A DNA stretch of 64,000 bases. Source: Paenibacillus rubinfantis (GTDB taxonomy: Bacteria; Bacillota; Bacilli; Paenibacillales; Paenibacillaceae). Each line of letters starts with the position of its first letter. Within the stretch, counting starts at the first letter, position 1. The notes under the pieces were generated by a model that saw nothing but the letters and a program-made list of their open reading frames with translations, did no database searches and had not been told where the DNA came from. A program made the translations under genes and the position numbers. The stretch lies in assembly GCF_001486505.1 (NCBI RefSeq), contig NZ_LN909063.1:679504-743503 (forward strand). The letters are read 5' to 3'. This document shows positions 36,366-45,228 of this stretch, one piece after another.

Positions 36366-37109
36366 ATGAGAGATCCCGTTTTAGAAATAATGAATGTATC
36401 CATGAAATATCGTTTAATGACTGAAAAAGTTGATACAGCCAAGCAGTTTTTTGTAAAAAAACTCAAAAAAGAAATTACTTATGAGGAATTTTATGCCTTA
36501 AAGAACATTAGTTTTTCTGTTTCTAAGGGAGAGGTTTTTGGTATTGTTGGCAGGAATGGTGCTGGTAAAAGTACTTTGCTTAAAATTATTTCCGGTATTC
36601 TTAAACCAACGGAGGGAGAAGTAGTACGAAAGGGAAGTATAGCACCATTAATTGAACTTGGTGCTGGTTTTAATGGTGATTTATCTGGATTGGAGAATAT
36701 ATTTCTTAACGGTTTAATATTAGGTCTTTCAAGAAAGTATATTGACCAACACAAAGATGAAATTATTGAATTTTCTGAATTAGGTAAGTTTATCCACACT
36801 CCTATTAAGAACTATTCCTCTGGAATGAGGGCAAGGTTAGGGTTTTCGATTGCTACAATAGTTAAGCCCGATATTCTAATACTAGATGAAATTTTATCTG
36901 TAGGTGATATTAATTTTAAAGAGAAGAGTGAGAAGAAGATCAGATCGATGATTGAAGCTGGGACTACTGTTATATTTGTTTCTCATTCAACTTCGCAAGT
37001 AGAGAAATTATGTACTCAAGCGCTTTGGTTAGAAGATGGAAAGGTAAGAGAGATAGGTGTAGCGAGAGAAATTAGCTTAGGGTATAAAGAAGCTAGCAGG
37101 TCAGTTTAG
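36366..37109 (+). CDS. wzt: Polysaccharide ABC exporter ATPase (Wzt/TagH type)
   Basis: 247 residues. Walker A GRNGAGKST is near residue 63, the signature YSSGMRARLGFS near 152 and Walker B ILILDEIL near 175, with the switch His in FVSHS. The N-terminal YRLMTEKVDTAKQFFVKKL insert is typical of polysaccharide exporters. It lacks the C-terminal carbohydrate-recognition domain that longer Wzt proteins use to sense chain-terminating modifications, so export may not depend on a cap of that type. The ribosome site is weak. It is likely in an operon with the permease. Confidence 0.88.
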   Translation: MRDPVLEIMNVSMKYRLMTEKVDTAKQFFVKKLKKEITYEEFYALKNISFSVSKGEVFGIVGRNGAGKSTLLKIISGILKPTEGEVVRKGSIAPLIELGAGFNGDLSGLENIFLNGLILGLSRKYIDQHKDEIIEFSELGKFIHTPIKNYSSGMRARLGFSIATIVKPDILILDEILSVGDINFKEKSEKKIRSMIEAGTTVIFVSHSTSQVEKLCTQALWLEDGKVREIGVAREISLGYKEASRSV

Positions 37110-37129
37110 ATCAATTGGAGGCGAGTTCG

Positions 37130-39187
37130 GTGAATCGATTGTGGGAAAGTGTTATATCTCCAATAATTCAACATGTTTCACCTAAACATATCGTTGAGGT
37201 GGGTTCTGAGGAGGGGAAAACGACTAGAAAAATACTAGAATATTGTATCGAATCTGACTGTATTTTATCGGCGATTGATCCTAAGCCTCTATTTAATGTA
37301 CAGGAACTTGTTGAGCAATATAATGGGAAGTTTTTCTTTTATAAAGATCTTAGTTTAAACAAGATTTATGAACTTGAAAACTTCGACATTATTCTTCTAG
37401 ATGGGGACCATAACTGGTATACAGTTTTTCATGAATTGAAAATGATTGATAAACAAAGTGGGAAATCAAAGTTCCCTATTGTATTTTTACATGACAGTGG
37501 ATGGCCTTATGGAAGAAGGGATTTGTATTATAATCCAGAATTAATACCGTCGAATTTTCTTAAACCCTATAAGAAACAAGGGATAGTTCCATGGCAACAC
37601 GATTTGGTTGATATAGGCTTTAACATGAATCTAAACAATTCAATTTATGAAAATAATGATAGAAATGGTGTTTTCACGGCTGTCGAAGATTTTTTAAAGG
37701 AAACAAGCAAGGAAGTATACCATTATAATATTGAGGCATTTCATGGTCTAACGATTTTGTTTGGAAAAGAAAATAAAGACATTATTGATTCAATTGATGT
37801 GAAAAAGCTAACTGGCGACTTGGAATACGAACGAGTGAATCTTTTAGCAAAAAATAGAATTAACATTCTTAAGAAGAATGAGTTAATGCAAGAAATGAAG
37901 GAAAGCAAAAAACTTGATGTTTTGAATGAAGAAATCAAAAATGATATTGATGATAAGATAAAGGAAATTGAACAATTAAAGAATAAGGAATTAGTGCTTA
38001 CGAAGCAAATCAACGAATATCAAGAAATAATTGATAAGTATAAAGAGAAACAATTGCTCCTTGAAAATAAAATTACCAGAAGTGAGAATTTATTAGAAGA
38101 ATTAAGAAAAGAAAAGGATAAGCTTGAAATCGTCAATCGAAAACGAATACATGAATTAAAAAAAAGAATAGCGGATGTAAAAAATGAAATTAGAGAGTCT
38201 GCAAGCTATAGACTAGGAAGTATATTGGTTAATGGACTTCGTAATCCAATAGCTTTTGTTAAAATCCCATATAATATCCTTAAACTCTATAATGAAAAAC
38301 ATAACAGACAGAAATCTATTGATCTTGGTGTTGAAAAAATCGATATAACAGAAGAAAAAAAGTATACTCCACCAACAATTATAGTACCTATTTATAACGC
38401 GTACGAAGAACTGAAAGATTGCCTAAAAAGCATTATCGATAACACTTCTGAAAAGTATAACCTTTTATTAATCAATGACTGTAGCACAGATGAAAGAATT
38501 GAGAGGTTTTTAGAGTTGTATAGAGACTTACCTCAAGTAACAGTTATTAATAACACAAAAAATCTAGGCTTCATAAAAAACGTTAATTACGGAATGAATT
38601 CTGTGCAAACTGATGTAATACTTCTTAATAGTGATACAATTGTAACACCTGGATGGGTAAGGAAATTAATAGATGCTGCTTACTCATCTTCTAATATAGG
38701 GACCGTTACTCCTCTTTCAAATAACGCTGGCCCATTTTCAGTTCCAGAGCCCAATTATAATGTTTTGCCAAATGATTTCACTGTCAAAAGAATGGGTGAA
38801 ATAGTAGAAAAAGCTGGAGTGAATTCCTATTTAGAAGTACCTACAGGTCATGGGTTTTGTATGTATATTAAAAGAAGGACCATAGAAGACGTAGGACTTT
38901 TCGATGATAATACTTTCGGAAAGGGGTATTGTGAGGAGAATGATTTCTGTATGAGAGCATTGAAAAAAGGATGGAAAAATATAGTTGATGATAAAACATA
39001 TATATACCATACAGAAAGTGCATCATTTATGGAATCAAAAGCCAAAATACGTGAAATAAATAGATTAAAACTGGTAGATAAGCACCCGGAATATCCAAAA
39101 CTAGTTAAAGCATTTGTGACAAGTAAAGAATTAAAACAGATAAGAGAACGGGTAAAACACGAATTAAACAAAAATGTAAAACATTAA
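37130..39187 (+). CDS. Methyltransferase-coiled coil-glycosyltransferase (GT2) fusion
   Basis: 685 residues from a GTG with GGAGG 8 bases before; a TTG 15 bases upstream overlaps that site. Residues 1-210 resemble a class I SAM-dependent methyltransferase (HIVEVGSEEGKTTR, then DIILLDGDHNWYTV). Residues 240-345 are a charged coiled coil. Residues 375-640 are a GT2 domain with IIVPIYNAYEELKDCLKSI, the LLINDCSTD motif, LLNSDTIVTPGW (DxD-like) and GKGYCEENDFCMR (the ED base). In Geobacillus slg clusters, WsaE similarly joins an O-methyltransferase to rhamnosyltransferase modules and caps the chain. A comparable capping role is inferred. Confidence 0.8.
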   Translation: MNRLWESVISPIIQHVSPKHIVEVGSEEGKTTRKILEYCIESDCILSAIDPKPLFNVQELVEQYNGKFFFYKDLSLNKIYELENFDIILLDGDHNWYTVFHELKMIDKQSGKSKFPIVFLHDSGWPYGRRDLYYNPELIPSNFLKPYKKQGIVPWQHDLVDIGFNMNLNNSIYENNDRNGVFTAVEDFLKETSKEVYHYNIEAFHGLTILFGKENKDIIDSIDVKKLTGDLEYERVNLLAKNRINILKKNELMQEMKESKKLDVLNEEIKNDIDDKIKEIEQLKNKELVLTKQINEYQEIIDKYKEKQLLLENKITRSENLLEELRKEKDKLEIVNRKRIHELKKRIADVKNEIRESASYRLGSILVNGLRNPIAFVKIPYNILKLYNEKHNRQKSIDLGVEKIDITEEKKYTPPTIIVPIYNAYEELKDCLKSIIDNTSEKYNLLLINDCSTDERIERFLELYRDLPQVTVINNTKNLGFIKNVNYGMNSVQTDVILLNSDTIVTPGWVRKLIDAAYSSSNIGTVTPLSNNAGPFSVPEPNYNVLPNDFTVKRMGEIVEKAGVNSYLEVPTGHGFCMYIKRRTIEDVGLFDDNTFGKGYCEENDFCMRALKKGWKNIVDDKTYIYHTESASFMESKAKIREINRLKLVDKHPEYPKLVKAFVTSKELKQIRERVKHELNKNVKH

Positions 39188-39204
39188 AGGCGTGATCAAC
39201 GAAT

Positions 39205-40485
39205 ATGTCTATATATGATAATGTTCAAAATATAAAATCACAAATTAATAGTTCACTCGCATCTAAGTCTATTAAGTGGGGAAATGCTTTAAGTTTAGAA
39301 TTATGGCGAATGCAAACTACACCATTTAATATTATCAAAATATTAATTGGCACTTTATTGTTTGAATATAATGATTTTACACTGAAAAAGTCTAATAGTG
39401 ATATTTTAGTTGAATATTCCATTAGGCAGTGGAAAAGGAAAGACTATGACTATATTATTGATAATCTTAAATCAGAATTAGATTCTTATGATGAGTTAAA
39501 TGTCTACCCAAGAAGAAAAAAATGGTTGAATGTGTTTAAAGTTTTCGAAATAATTATTCTCTTTTTTTCTCTGAATAAAGTTAGAAATATTAAAAATAGA
39601 TTTATTATAGCAAATCTAATAGCTAGAAGAAGCAATTTAGTGAATAAGATTAAAAAACAATTAAATGAGGAGAACTATAAAGTACTAATAACTTTTTGTG
39701 ATGCCCATATCATTTCTAATATTATTGCTCAATTAGCAAATAATCATAATATTACTACAGTAACTCTTCAACATGGCCAATATGTATACTATGAACCAAT
39801 CCAGGCAGTAGTTCATTGCGAAACTTATGAAAATTTTTTGAGTAAGTATATGCTTATTTGGGGGGAACATACATTATCTGAAATGAAAAAGGCAGGTATT
39901 GATGAATCCAGACTTATAAAATCGGGTGCTATTAAAGAATATGTATTTAAAAATGACTTTAATAAAAAATCAGATACTTTTGGTATTGTTTTAAGTAACT
40001 CAACTTTTAGGGAATCAAATGTAAAACTACTGGAAATTGGTAATGAGATCGCTCGTGCTTTAAGTATGAAGTATATTGTTAAACTACATCCACTTGATAA
40101 CATAAAACACTACAAGAAATATATCAATGCAGAGTATGTGCGAACAGACATATCTCTTAACTTGCGGTTGGATGAATATATAGATAATATTGATTTCTCC
40201 ATTATTCATTTTAGTACCATGTACATTGATCTAATCGGAGCGGGCTCTCCTGTTTTTATTTTCTCTGATGAAAACAATAAAAGTATGTTCGGCGATGAAA
40301 GAGAAAAATTTATGAACATTCATGAATTTTTTAATATGTACAAGGATTTTAGCAGAAGTTCAGAATTATGGAAAAGTCAGATGGAATGTAATTATAGAAA
40401 ATTTATAGAAATCACCAAAGAAAGTGCAGTAAAACACTCTGAAAATATATATATTATAAGACTTTGTTCAAATTATTCATATTAG
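39205..40485 (+). CDS. Possible GT-B glycosyltransferase (capsule synthesis-like)
   Basis: 426 residues, A+T-rich, no clear close family. The N-terminal 130 residues are variable. Residues 150-400 show a GT-B-like pattern: a Rossmann-like strand with VLITFCDAHIISNIIAQ, then TTVTLQHGQYVYYEP, IVKLHPLDNIKHYKK (the His-Pro pair seen in CMP-Kdo and poly-glycerophosphate transferases), and IIHFSTMYIDLIGAGSPVFIF, like the donor-site segment of KpsS/KpsC proteins. It is encoded 12 bases before the aldolase and CMP-Kdo synthetase-like genes, so it may be the transferase that uses their product. This is inference; no fold assignment was run. Confidence 0.5.
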   Translation: MSIYDNVQNIKSQINSSLASKSIKWGNALSLELWRMQTTPFNIIKILIGTLLFEYNDFTLKKSNSDILVEYSIRQWKRKDYDYIIDNLKSELDSYDELNVYPRRKKWLNVFKVFEIIILFFSLNKVRNIKNRFIIANLIARRSNLVNKIKKQLNEENYKVLITFCDAHIISNIIAQLANNHNITTVTLQHGQYVYYEPIQAVVHCETYENFLSKYMLIWGEHTLSEMKKAGIDESRLIKSGAIKEYVFKNDFNKKSDTFGIVLSNSTFRESNVKLLEIGNEIARALSMKYIVKLHPLDNIKHYKKYINAEYVRTDISLNLRLDEYIDNIDFSIIHFSTMYIDLIGAGSPVFIFSDENNKSMFGDEREKFMNIHEFFNMYKDFSRSSELWKSQMECNYRKFIEITKESAVKHSENIYIIRLCSNYSY

Positions 40486-40497
40486 GAGCAGTGCTAA

Positions 40498-42096
40498 ATG
40501 AAAACTGATAATATTACTGTACTGGATTGTACTTTGAGAGACGGTGGATATATCAATGATTGGCAATTTGGGGAATTTAATATAAAACGAATTATTACAG
40601 CACTAAGTTCTTCCAATATAGATATTGTTGAATGTGGTTATTTAAATACTATTAAAGGGCAAGGATTCTTTAATAGCACGATGTTTCAAAGTATTAATCA
40701 GGTTGAGAATATTCTGCAATCGCTTAAAACATCAGCGCAACATGTTGTTATGGTAAATCATGGGGAGTACGATTTAACCACACTTCAACCAAACCTCGTG
40801 AGAGGGATTAGATATGCTTTCCATAAAGCACAATGGGAAGAGGCTCTAGAACAAGTAGCTTATTTAGTAAATAAGGGTTTTTATGTATTTGTACAGCCAA
40901 TGGTTACTCTTAATTACTCCGATGACGAACTACTAAGACTAATATCTGAAACTAATAAAATTAATCCCTATGCCTTCTATATAGTAGATAGTTTCGGGGC
41001 TATGAAGAAGGAAGATATATTAAGATTAACTACATTAGTTCACCATAATCTTAATACAGACATACAACTGGGTTATCATTCTCATAATAACCTACAATTA
41101 GCCTTTTCCAATGCACTAGAGTTTTTAGAGTTTTCATCAAAAAGAAAGCTAATTCTTGACACATCAGTATTTGGTATGGGAAGAGGAGCAGGAAACTTAC
41201 CAACAGAATTATTAGTGAACTATTTAAATGAAAACACGGAAAAAAACTATAAAATTGAGCCTTTATTGAATATTATGGATAAATGTATCGCTAGAATATA
41301 TTCTCAAAAAAAGTGGGGTTATTCTACCGCCCATTACTTATCTGCAATTTACAACTGTCATCCCAACTATTCGAATTATTTGATAAATAAGAATACGTTA
41401 TCTGTGGGGGATATAGAACAAATATTAAAAAAAATGGAGCCTAGTAAGAAAGTTTCATTTGATAAAAAATATATAGAAGAGCAATACATTGAGTATAACT
41501 CGAAGCTTTTTATTGAAAATGATGATCTGATTGAATTGAAGCAATTAATGATGTATAAAGATATACTAATAATTGCACCGGGGATATCAGTAATTAGTAA
41601 CATAGATTATATAAAAAATGTTCAACAAGGAAAACTGTCAATATCTATAAACCATGCTGTTGATAGTATAGTAACAGATTATTATTTCTTTAGTAATCAA
41701 AGAAGATTTGATGATTATGTCGAAAAAATCACCAACAATATACTACAAAGTAATGATAAAACATTTATTTTTACATCAAATATAAGACACCATAGTATAT
41801 CAAATAAAAAGATTATAGTTGATTACCAAAGTGTTTTAGATAGAAATATTGAAGGATCGGATAACTCTGCTATCCTATTACTATCACTCCTAAAAAGTAT
41901 GAGAGTTGATGAAGTTTTTATTGCTGGTCTTGATGGTTATTCACATAAAGATTCTAGCTATATATATGAAGATATGGATTTGATTATGGATGTTGAGGAA
42001 GTTGCCATAAAAAATAAGTTACTGAAGACAGCTATAGATTATTTAAGTAAAGAAGTGAGAATTCACTTTATTACTGAGTCAAAATATCAACAATAA
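40498..42096 (+). CDS. DRE-TIM aldolase fused to an unknown C-terminal domain
   Basis: 532 residues. Residues 1-290 form a DRE-TIM metallolyase barrel of the 4-hydroxy-2-oxovalerate aldolase type: LDCTLRDGGYIND (metal Asp and catalytic Arg-Asp), GYHSHNNLQLA (metal His-x-His) and DTSVFGMGRGAGNLPTELL. Members join or split pyruvate and an aldehyde. Residues 350-525 are a separate domain beginning YKDILIIAPGISVI with a Rossmann-like pattern (ADSIVTDYYFFSNQRRF-like, EVFIAGLDGYSH), similar in style to MptE/DUF115-like domains. The next gene encodes a CMP-Kdo synthetase-like enzyme, so the aldolase probably makes a 3-deoxy-ulosonic acid. The substrate is unknown. Confidence 0.7.
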   Translation: MKTDNITVLDCTLRDGGYINDWQFGEFNIKRIITALSSSNIDIVECGYLNTIKGQGFFNSTMFQSINQVENILQSLKTSAQHVVMVNHGEYDLTTLQPNLVRGIRYAFHKAQWEEALEQVAYLVNKGFYVFVQPMVTLNYSDDELLRLISETNKINPYAFYIVDSFGAMKKEDILRLTTLVHHNLNTDIQLGYHSHNNLQLAFSNALEFLEFSSKRKLILDTSVFGMGRGAGNLPTELLVNYLNENTEKNYKIEPLLNIMDKCIARIYSQKKWGYSTAHYLSAIYNCHPNYSNYLINKNTLSVGDIEQILKKMEPSKKVSFDKKYIEEQYIEYNSKLFIENDDLIELKQLMMYKDILIIAPGISVISNIDYIKNVQQGKLSISINHAVDSIVTDYYFFSNQRRFDDYVEKITNNILQSNDKTFIFTSNIRHHSISNKKIIVDYQSVLDRNIEGSDNSAILLLSLLKSMRVDEVFIAGLDGYSHKDSSYIYEDMDLIMDVEEVAIKNKLLKTAIDYLSKEVRIHFITESKYQQ

Positions 42097-42109
42097 GAGG
42101 TGAGCGGAA

Positions 42110-42841
42110 ATGAAAATAATAGGTGTAATTCCAGCAAGATATAAGTCCTCTAGATTTGAAGGCAAACCCTTAGCAGATATTTGTGGAAAACCAATGGTAT
42201 GGTGGGTTTATGAACAAGCTTTAAAAGTTAAGGAACTTACAGAAGTATACGTTGCAACTGATGATTCTCGTATTTATAACAAATGCGTGGAATTGAATAT
42301 AAATGTTATTATGACAAGTGAATCTCATCCAACAGGTACAGATCGCGTGGGGGAAGTTGCCAGAAAGATACCAGCCGATGTTTACATTAATATCCAAGGT
42401 GATGAACCATTAATTAAACCTGATACAATAAGTGATGCTATCAGCCCCTTTTTTAAAAATATTGAAGATATTTACGTTACAAATATGATGACAAAAATAA
42501 AACGTGATTATGAAATTATCGATAATACGGTTCCTAAGGTTGTTGTAAATTCCACTGGCAAAGGTATATATTTATCAAGATTACCGATCCCTTATCCAAA
42601 GGGGGATGTGACTAACTATTATAAACAAGTTTGTGTATATGGATTTACTCCTAAAGCTTTAGAATTTTATTGTGACACTCCTAGAGGAGTTGTTGAAAAA
42701 GCGGAAGATATTGAAATACTTAGATTCATCGAAAATGGCCACTCTGTGCAATTCATTGAGACCCTACATGATACTGTAGCAGTTGATACCAAAACCGACT
42801 TGGAAAGAGTAAGAGAACTTATTGGAAGTAAACATATCTAA
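42110..42841 (+). CDS. kdsB: 3-deoxy-manno-octulosonate cytidylyltransferase-like
   Basis: CMP-ulosonic acid synthetase of 243 residues, close to KdsB in length and motifs: IGVIPARYKSSRFEGKPLADICGKPM at the start (CTP loop), SESHPTGTDRVGEVA, and YINIQGDEPLI, with YKQVCVYGFTPKALEF later. In Gram-negative bacteria it activates Kdo for lipopolysaccharide; its presence in a Gram-positive glycan locus points to Kdo or a relative in the surface polymer. No kdsA or kdsD homologue is beside it; the upstream aldolase may replace KdsA. Gene is A+T-rich like its neighbours and starts 14 bases after the aldolase gene. Confidence 0.85.
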   Translation: MKIIGVIPARYKSSRFEGKPLADICGKPMVWWVYEQALKVKELTEVYVATDDSRIYNKCVELNINVIMTSESHPTGTDRVGEVARKIPADVYINIQGDEPLIKPDTISDAISPFFKNIEDIYVTNMMTKIKRDYEIIDNTVPKVVVNSTGKGIYLSRLPIPYPKGDVTNYYKQVCVYGFTPKALEFYCDTPRGVVEKAEDIEILRFIENGHSVQFIETLHDTVAVDTKTDLERVRELIGSKHI

Positions 42842-42941
42842 AACGATTGTGACACTCTTTGAACCCTATTAGTAGAACAAAAGCTTAGGAATTTTGTGAT
42901 AAGACTAACATATGGTTTACTTTACTAGTGGAGGTAGTATA

Positions 42942-43685
42942 GTGAAAGGTATAATTTTAGCTGGTGGTACAGGGTCACGGTTATATCCTCTTACAAAAGT
43001 TACAAATAAACACTTGCTTCCCGTCGGTAAATATCCAATGATATTTCACGCGGTTGCAAAATTAAAGTATGCGGGTATTGATGATATTTTAATAGTTACT
43101 GGTAAAGAACATATGGGCGATGTAGTTAATCTACTTGGAAGCGGAACTGATATTGGGGTTTCCTTCACATATAAAGTACAAGATGAAGCCGGAGGTATTG
43201 CTCAAGCTCTTGGTTTAGGTGAGCAATTTGTTGGACAGGATCAAATGATAGTTATTTTGGGTGATAATGTTTTTGCAGATGATATTACTCCATACATGTT
43301 TAATTTTATGAATCAAAAAACGGGCGCTAAAATACTTATACAAGAAGTCCATGATCCTAAGAGATTTGGTGTTCCCGAGCTCCAGGGGGATCGTATCGTT
43401 TCCATTGAGGAGAAACCTAAACATCCCAAGTCGAACTATGCGGTAACAGGCGTTTATATGTTTGATCACAATGTATTTGATATTATTAAATTTTTAAAAC
43501 CATCTGCTCGAGGTGAATTGGAAATCACTGATGTTAATAATGCATATATTGAAAGAGGGGATTTAACTTTCGACATTCTGCAAGGATGGTGGACAGATGC
43601 GGGGACGCACGCTTCGTTGGCTCGAGCAAATGAACTAGCTAGGGATCTTGAATTCGGAGAAGAGTTCGGTAAACTTAAGCTATAG
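42942..43685 (+). CDS. rmlA: Glucose-1-phosphate thymidylyltransferase
   Basis: First step of dTDP-L-rhamnose synthesis: makes dTDP-glucose. 247 residues from a GTG start with GGAGG 8 bases upstream; the frame is open 10 codons further. It opens with MKGIILAGGTGSRLYPLTKVTNKHLLPVGKYPM, shown by the GGTGSRL nucleotide loop at residue 8, and has ILGDNVFADDI near 107, VEEK-like SIEEKPKHPKSNYAVTGVY and the C-terminal WWTDAGTH. It is the shorter Firmicute type. With rmlC, rmlB and rmlD downstream it completes the pathway. Confidence 0.93.
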   Translation: MKGIILAGGTGSRLYPLTKVTNKHLLPVGKYPMIFHAVAKLKYAGIDDILIVTGKEHMGDVVNLLGSGTDIGVSFTYKVQDEAGGIAQALGLGEQFVGQDQMIVILGDNVFADDITPYMFNFMNQKTGAKILIQEVHDPKRFGVPELQGDRIVSIEEKPKHPKSNYAVTGVYMFDHNVFDIIKFLKPSARGELEITDVNNAYIERGDLTFDILQGWWTDAGTHASLARANELARDLEFGEEFGKLKL

Positions 43686-43702
43686 GTTGGGAGGACTTTA
43701 TT

Positions 43703-44248
43703 ATGAAATTAACCTCACTAAAGCTAGAAGGTGCAGTATTACTTGAACCGGTTGTACATGGGGATCACAGGGGTTTTTTTTTGGAAAGTTACAATGAAGC
43801 TGATATGCAGAAACTTGGTCTTTGCTATAACTTCGTTCAAGACAATCAGTCACTTTCCGTAGAGCCAGGTGTATTGCGGGGGCTACATTATCAATTAAAT
43901 CCAAAGGCACAAACGAAGTTAATTCGTGTACTTACTGGGGCAATTTATGACGTAATTTTGGATATACGCCGGGATTCCCTAACTTTTGGGAAGTGGGTTA
44001 GCGTTATCCTTAGTGAAGATAATAAACGTCAATTATTGGTTCCTAAGGGATTTGCTCATGGTTTCTGTACTCTTACTACCAATACCCAAGTTCTTTATAA
44101 AGTGGACGAATACTACTCTCCAGAACATGACCGAGGGATATTATGGAATGACCCGGATTTGAACATAGATTGGCCAGTGACAAAGCCTTTGCTTTCAGAT
44201 AAAGATCAGTGCCATCCCGTTCTTGCGGTAGCAGAAATTGATTGTTAA
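43703..44248 (+). CDS. rmlC: dTDP-4-dehydrorhamnose 3,5-epimerase
   Basis: Third enzyme of the dTDP-L-rhamnose pathway, a small cupin-fold homodimer. 181 residues with DHRGFFLESYNE, FVQDNQSLS, GVLRGLHYQ (catalytic His), the second catalytic residue region DVILDIRRDS and LVPKGFAHGFCTL. Ribosome site GGGAGG is 9-10 bases before the ATG. It is encoded 17 bases after rmlA, then separated from rmlB by a glycosyltransferase gene. Confidence 0.93.
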   Translation: MKLTSLKLEGAVLLEPVVHGDHRGFFLESYNEADMQKLGLCYNFVQDNQSLSVEPGVLRGLHYQLNPKAQTKLIRVLTGAIYDVILDIRRDSLTFGKWVSVILSEDNKRQLLVPKGFAHGFCTLTTNTQVLYKVDEYYSPEHDRGILWNDPDLNIDWPVTKPLLSDKDQCHPVLAVAEIDC

Positions 44249-44263
44249 AGGAAAAGGGAGATA

Positions 44264-45208
44264 ATGAGCTTGATAAAGGCAAATGTTCAAGTTTTACTCT
44301 CAACATATAATGGTGAAAAGTATTTAAATGAACAGCTAGAAAGTATTCTTGCCCAGGATGTTGTGGATTTAGGATTGCTTATTAGAGATGACGGTTCTAC
44401 GGATCATACCATAGACTCTCTGTGGAAATATTATGAAAAGCATCCTGAAAAGATAAAGGTGATTGAAGGAGACAATCTGGGAGTAACGTCTAGTTTTTTT
44501 GAGTTGATAAAAGAATCATCTGATGATTATGATTTTTTTGCTTTCTGTGACCAGGACGATGTTTGGGAAAGAACAAAGTTGTCTCGAGCTATTTCTCTAC
44601 TGAACGATGAATCTCAAGAGATACCACTCCTGTATTGCTCGTCTACTTCTATGGTAGATGAAAGTTTAAAGTTTTTAGGTAGTTGGCCCAGTTCACCCAG
44701 AAGACCTGTCAATATATACAATTCACTAGTTGAGAATATCGCTGTAGGCTGTACAATAGTAATGAATCGTAAAGCGATGCAATTAGTCAAATCTTCCTTG
44801 CCCCCGAATATATCGAATGTCACAATGCATGATTGGTGGTCTTACTTGTGTGTCGGAGCATTTGGGAAAGTTGTTTTTGATAACAATTCATATATACTTT
44901 ATCGTCAGCATAAGAATAATGTTCTTGGGGGCCAAACAGAAGGTACTTTCGAAAGGTGGAGTGAAAGATTAAATCGTTTTATTAGTGGAGAAAATAAATA
45001 TGTCATTAGTAAACAAGCCTATGAATTTCTTCAATGTTTTTATCATTTGCTTAACCCTGTCCAAATACAGCAGATCGAACGTTTTTTAGCTGGTCAACAT
45101 AAGAATATAGTATATCGCTTTTTTGACGTATTAATTACACCTTTTTATAGACAAAAACGTATAGATAATGTTGTTCTTAAGATTTTATATGTGACGAGAC
45201 GGATATAA
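44264..45208 (+). CDS. GT2 family glycosyltransferase (rhamnosyltransferase-like)
   Basis: 314 residues. N-terminal GT-A domain with VQVLLSTYNGEKYLNEQLESIL, IRDDGSTDHT and FFAFCDQDDVWERTKL (the DxD motif CDQDD), a pattern usual in alpha-L-rhamnosyltransferases. C-terminal helices follow the acceptor region NVTMHDWWSYL. It lies between rmlC and rmlB, which supports dTDP-rhamnose as donor. Acceptor and linkage cannot be told. Still fairly A+T-rich. Confidence 0.85.
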   Translation: MSLIKANVQVLLSTYNGEKYLNEQLESILAQDVVDLGLLIRDDGSTDHTIDSLWKYYEKHPEKIKVIEGDNLGVTSSFFELIKESSDDYDFFAFCDQDDVWERTKLSRAISLLNDESQEIPLLYCSSTSMVDESLKFLGSWPSSPRRPVNIYNSLVENIAVGCTIVMNRKAMQLVKSSLPPNISNVTMHDWWSYLCVGAFGKVVFDNNSYILYRQHKNNVLGGQTEGTFERWSERLNRFISGENKYVISKQAYEFLQCFYHLLNPVQIQQIERFLAGQHKNIVYRFFDVLITPFYRQKRIDNVVLKILYVTRRI

Positions 45209-45228
45209 AAAATAGGAGGCTTACTTTC

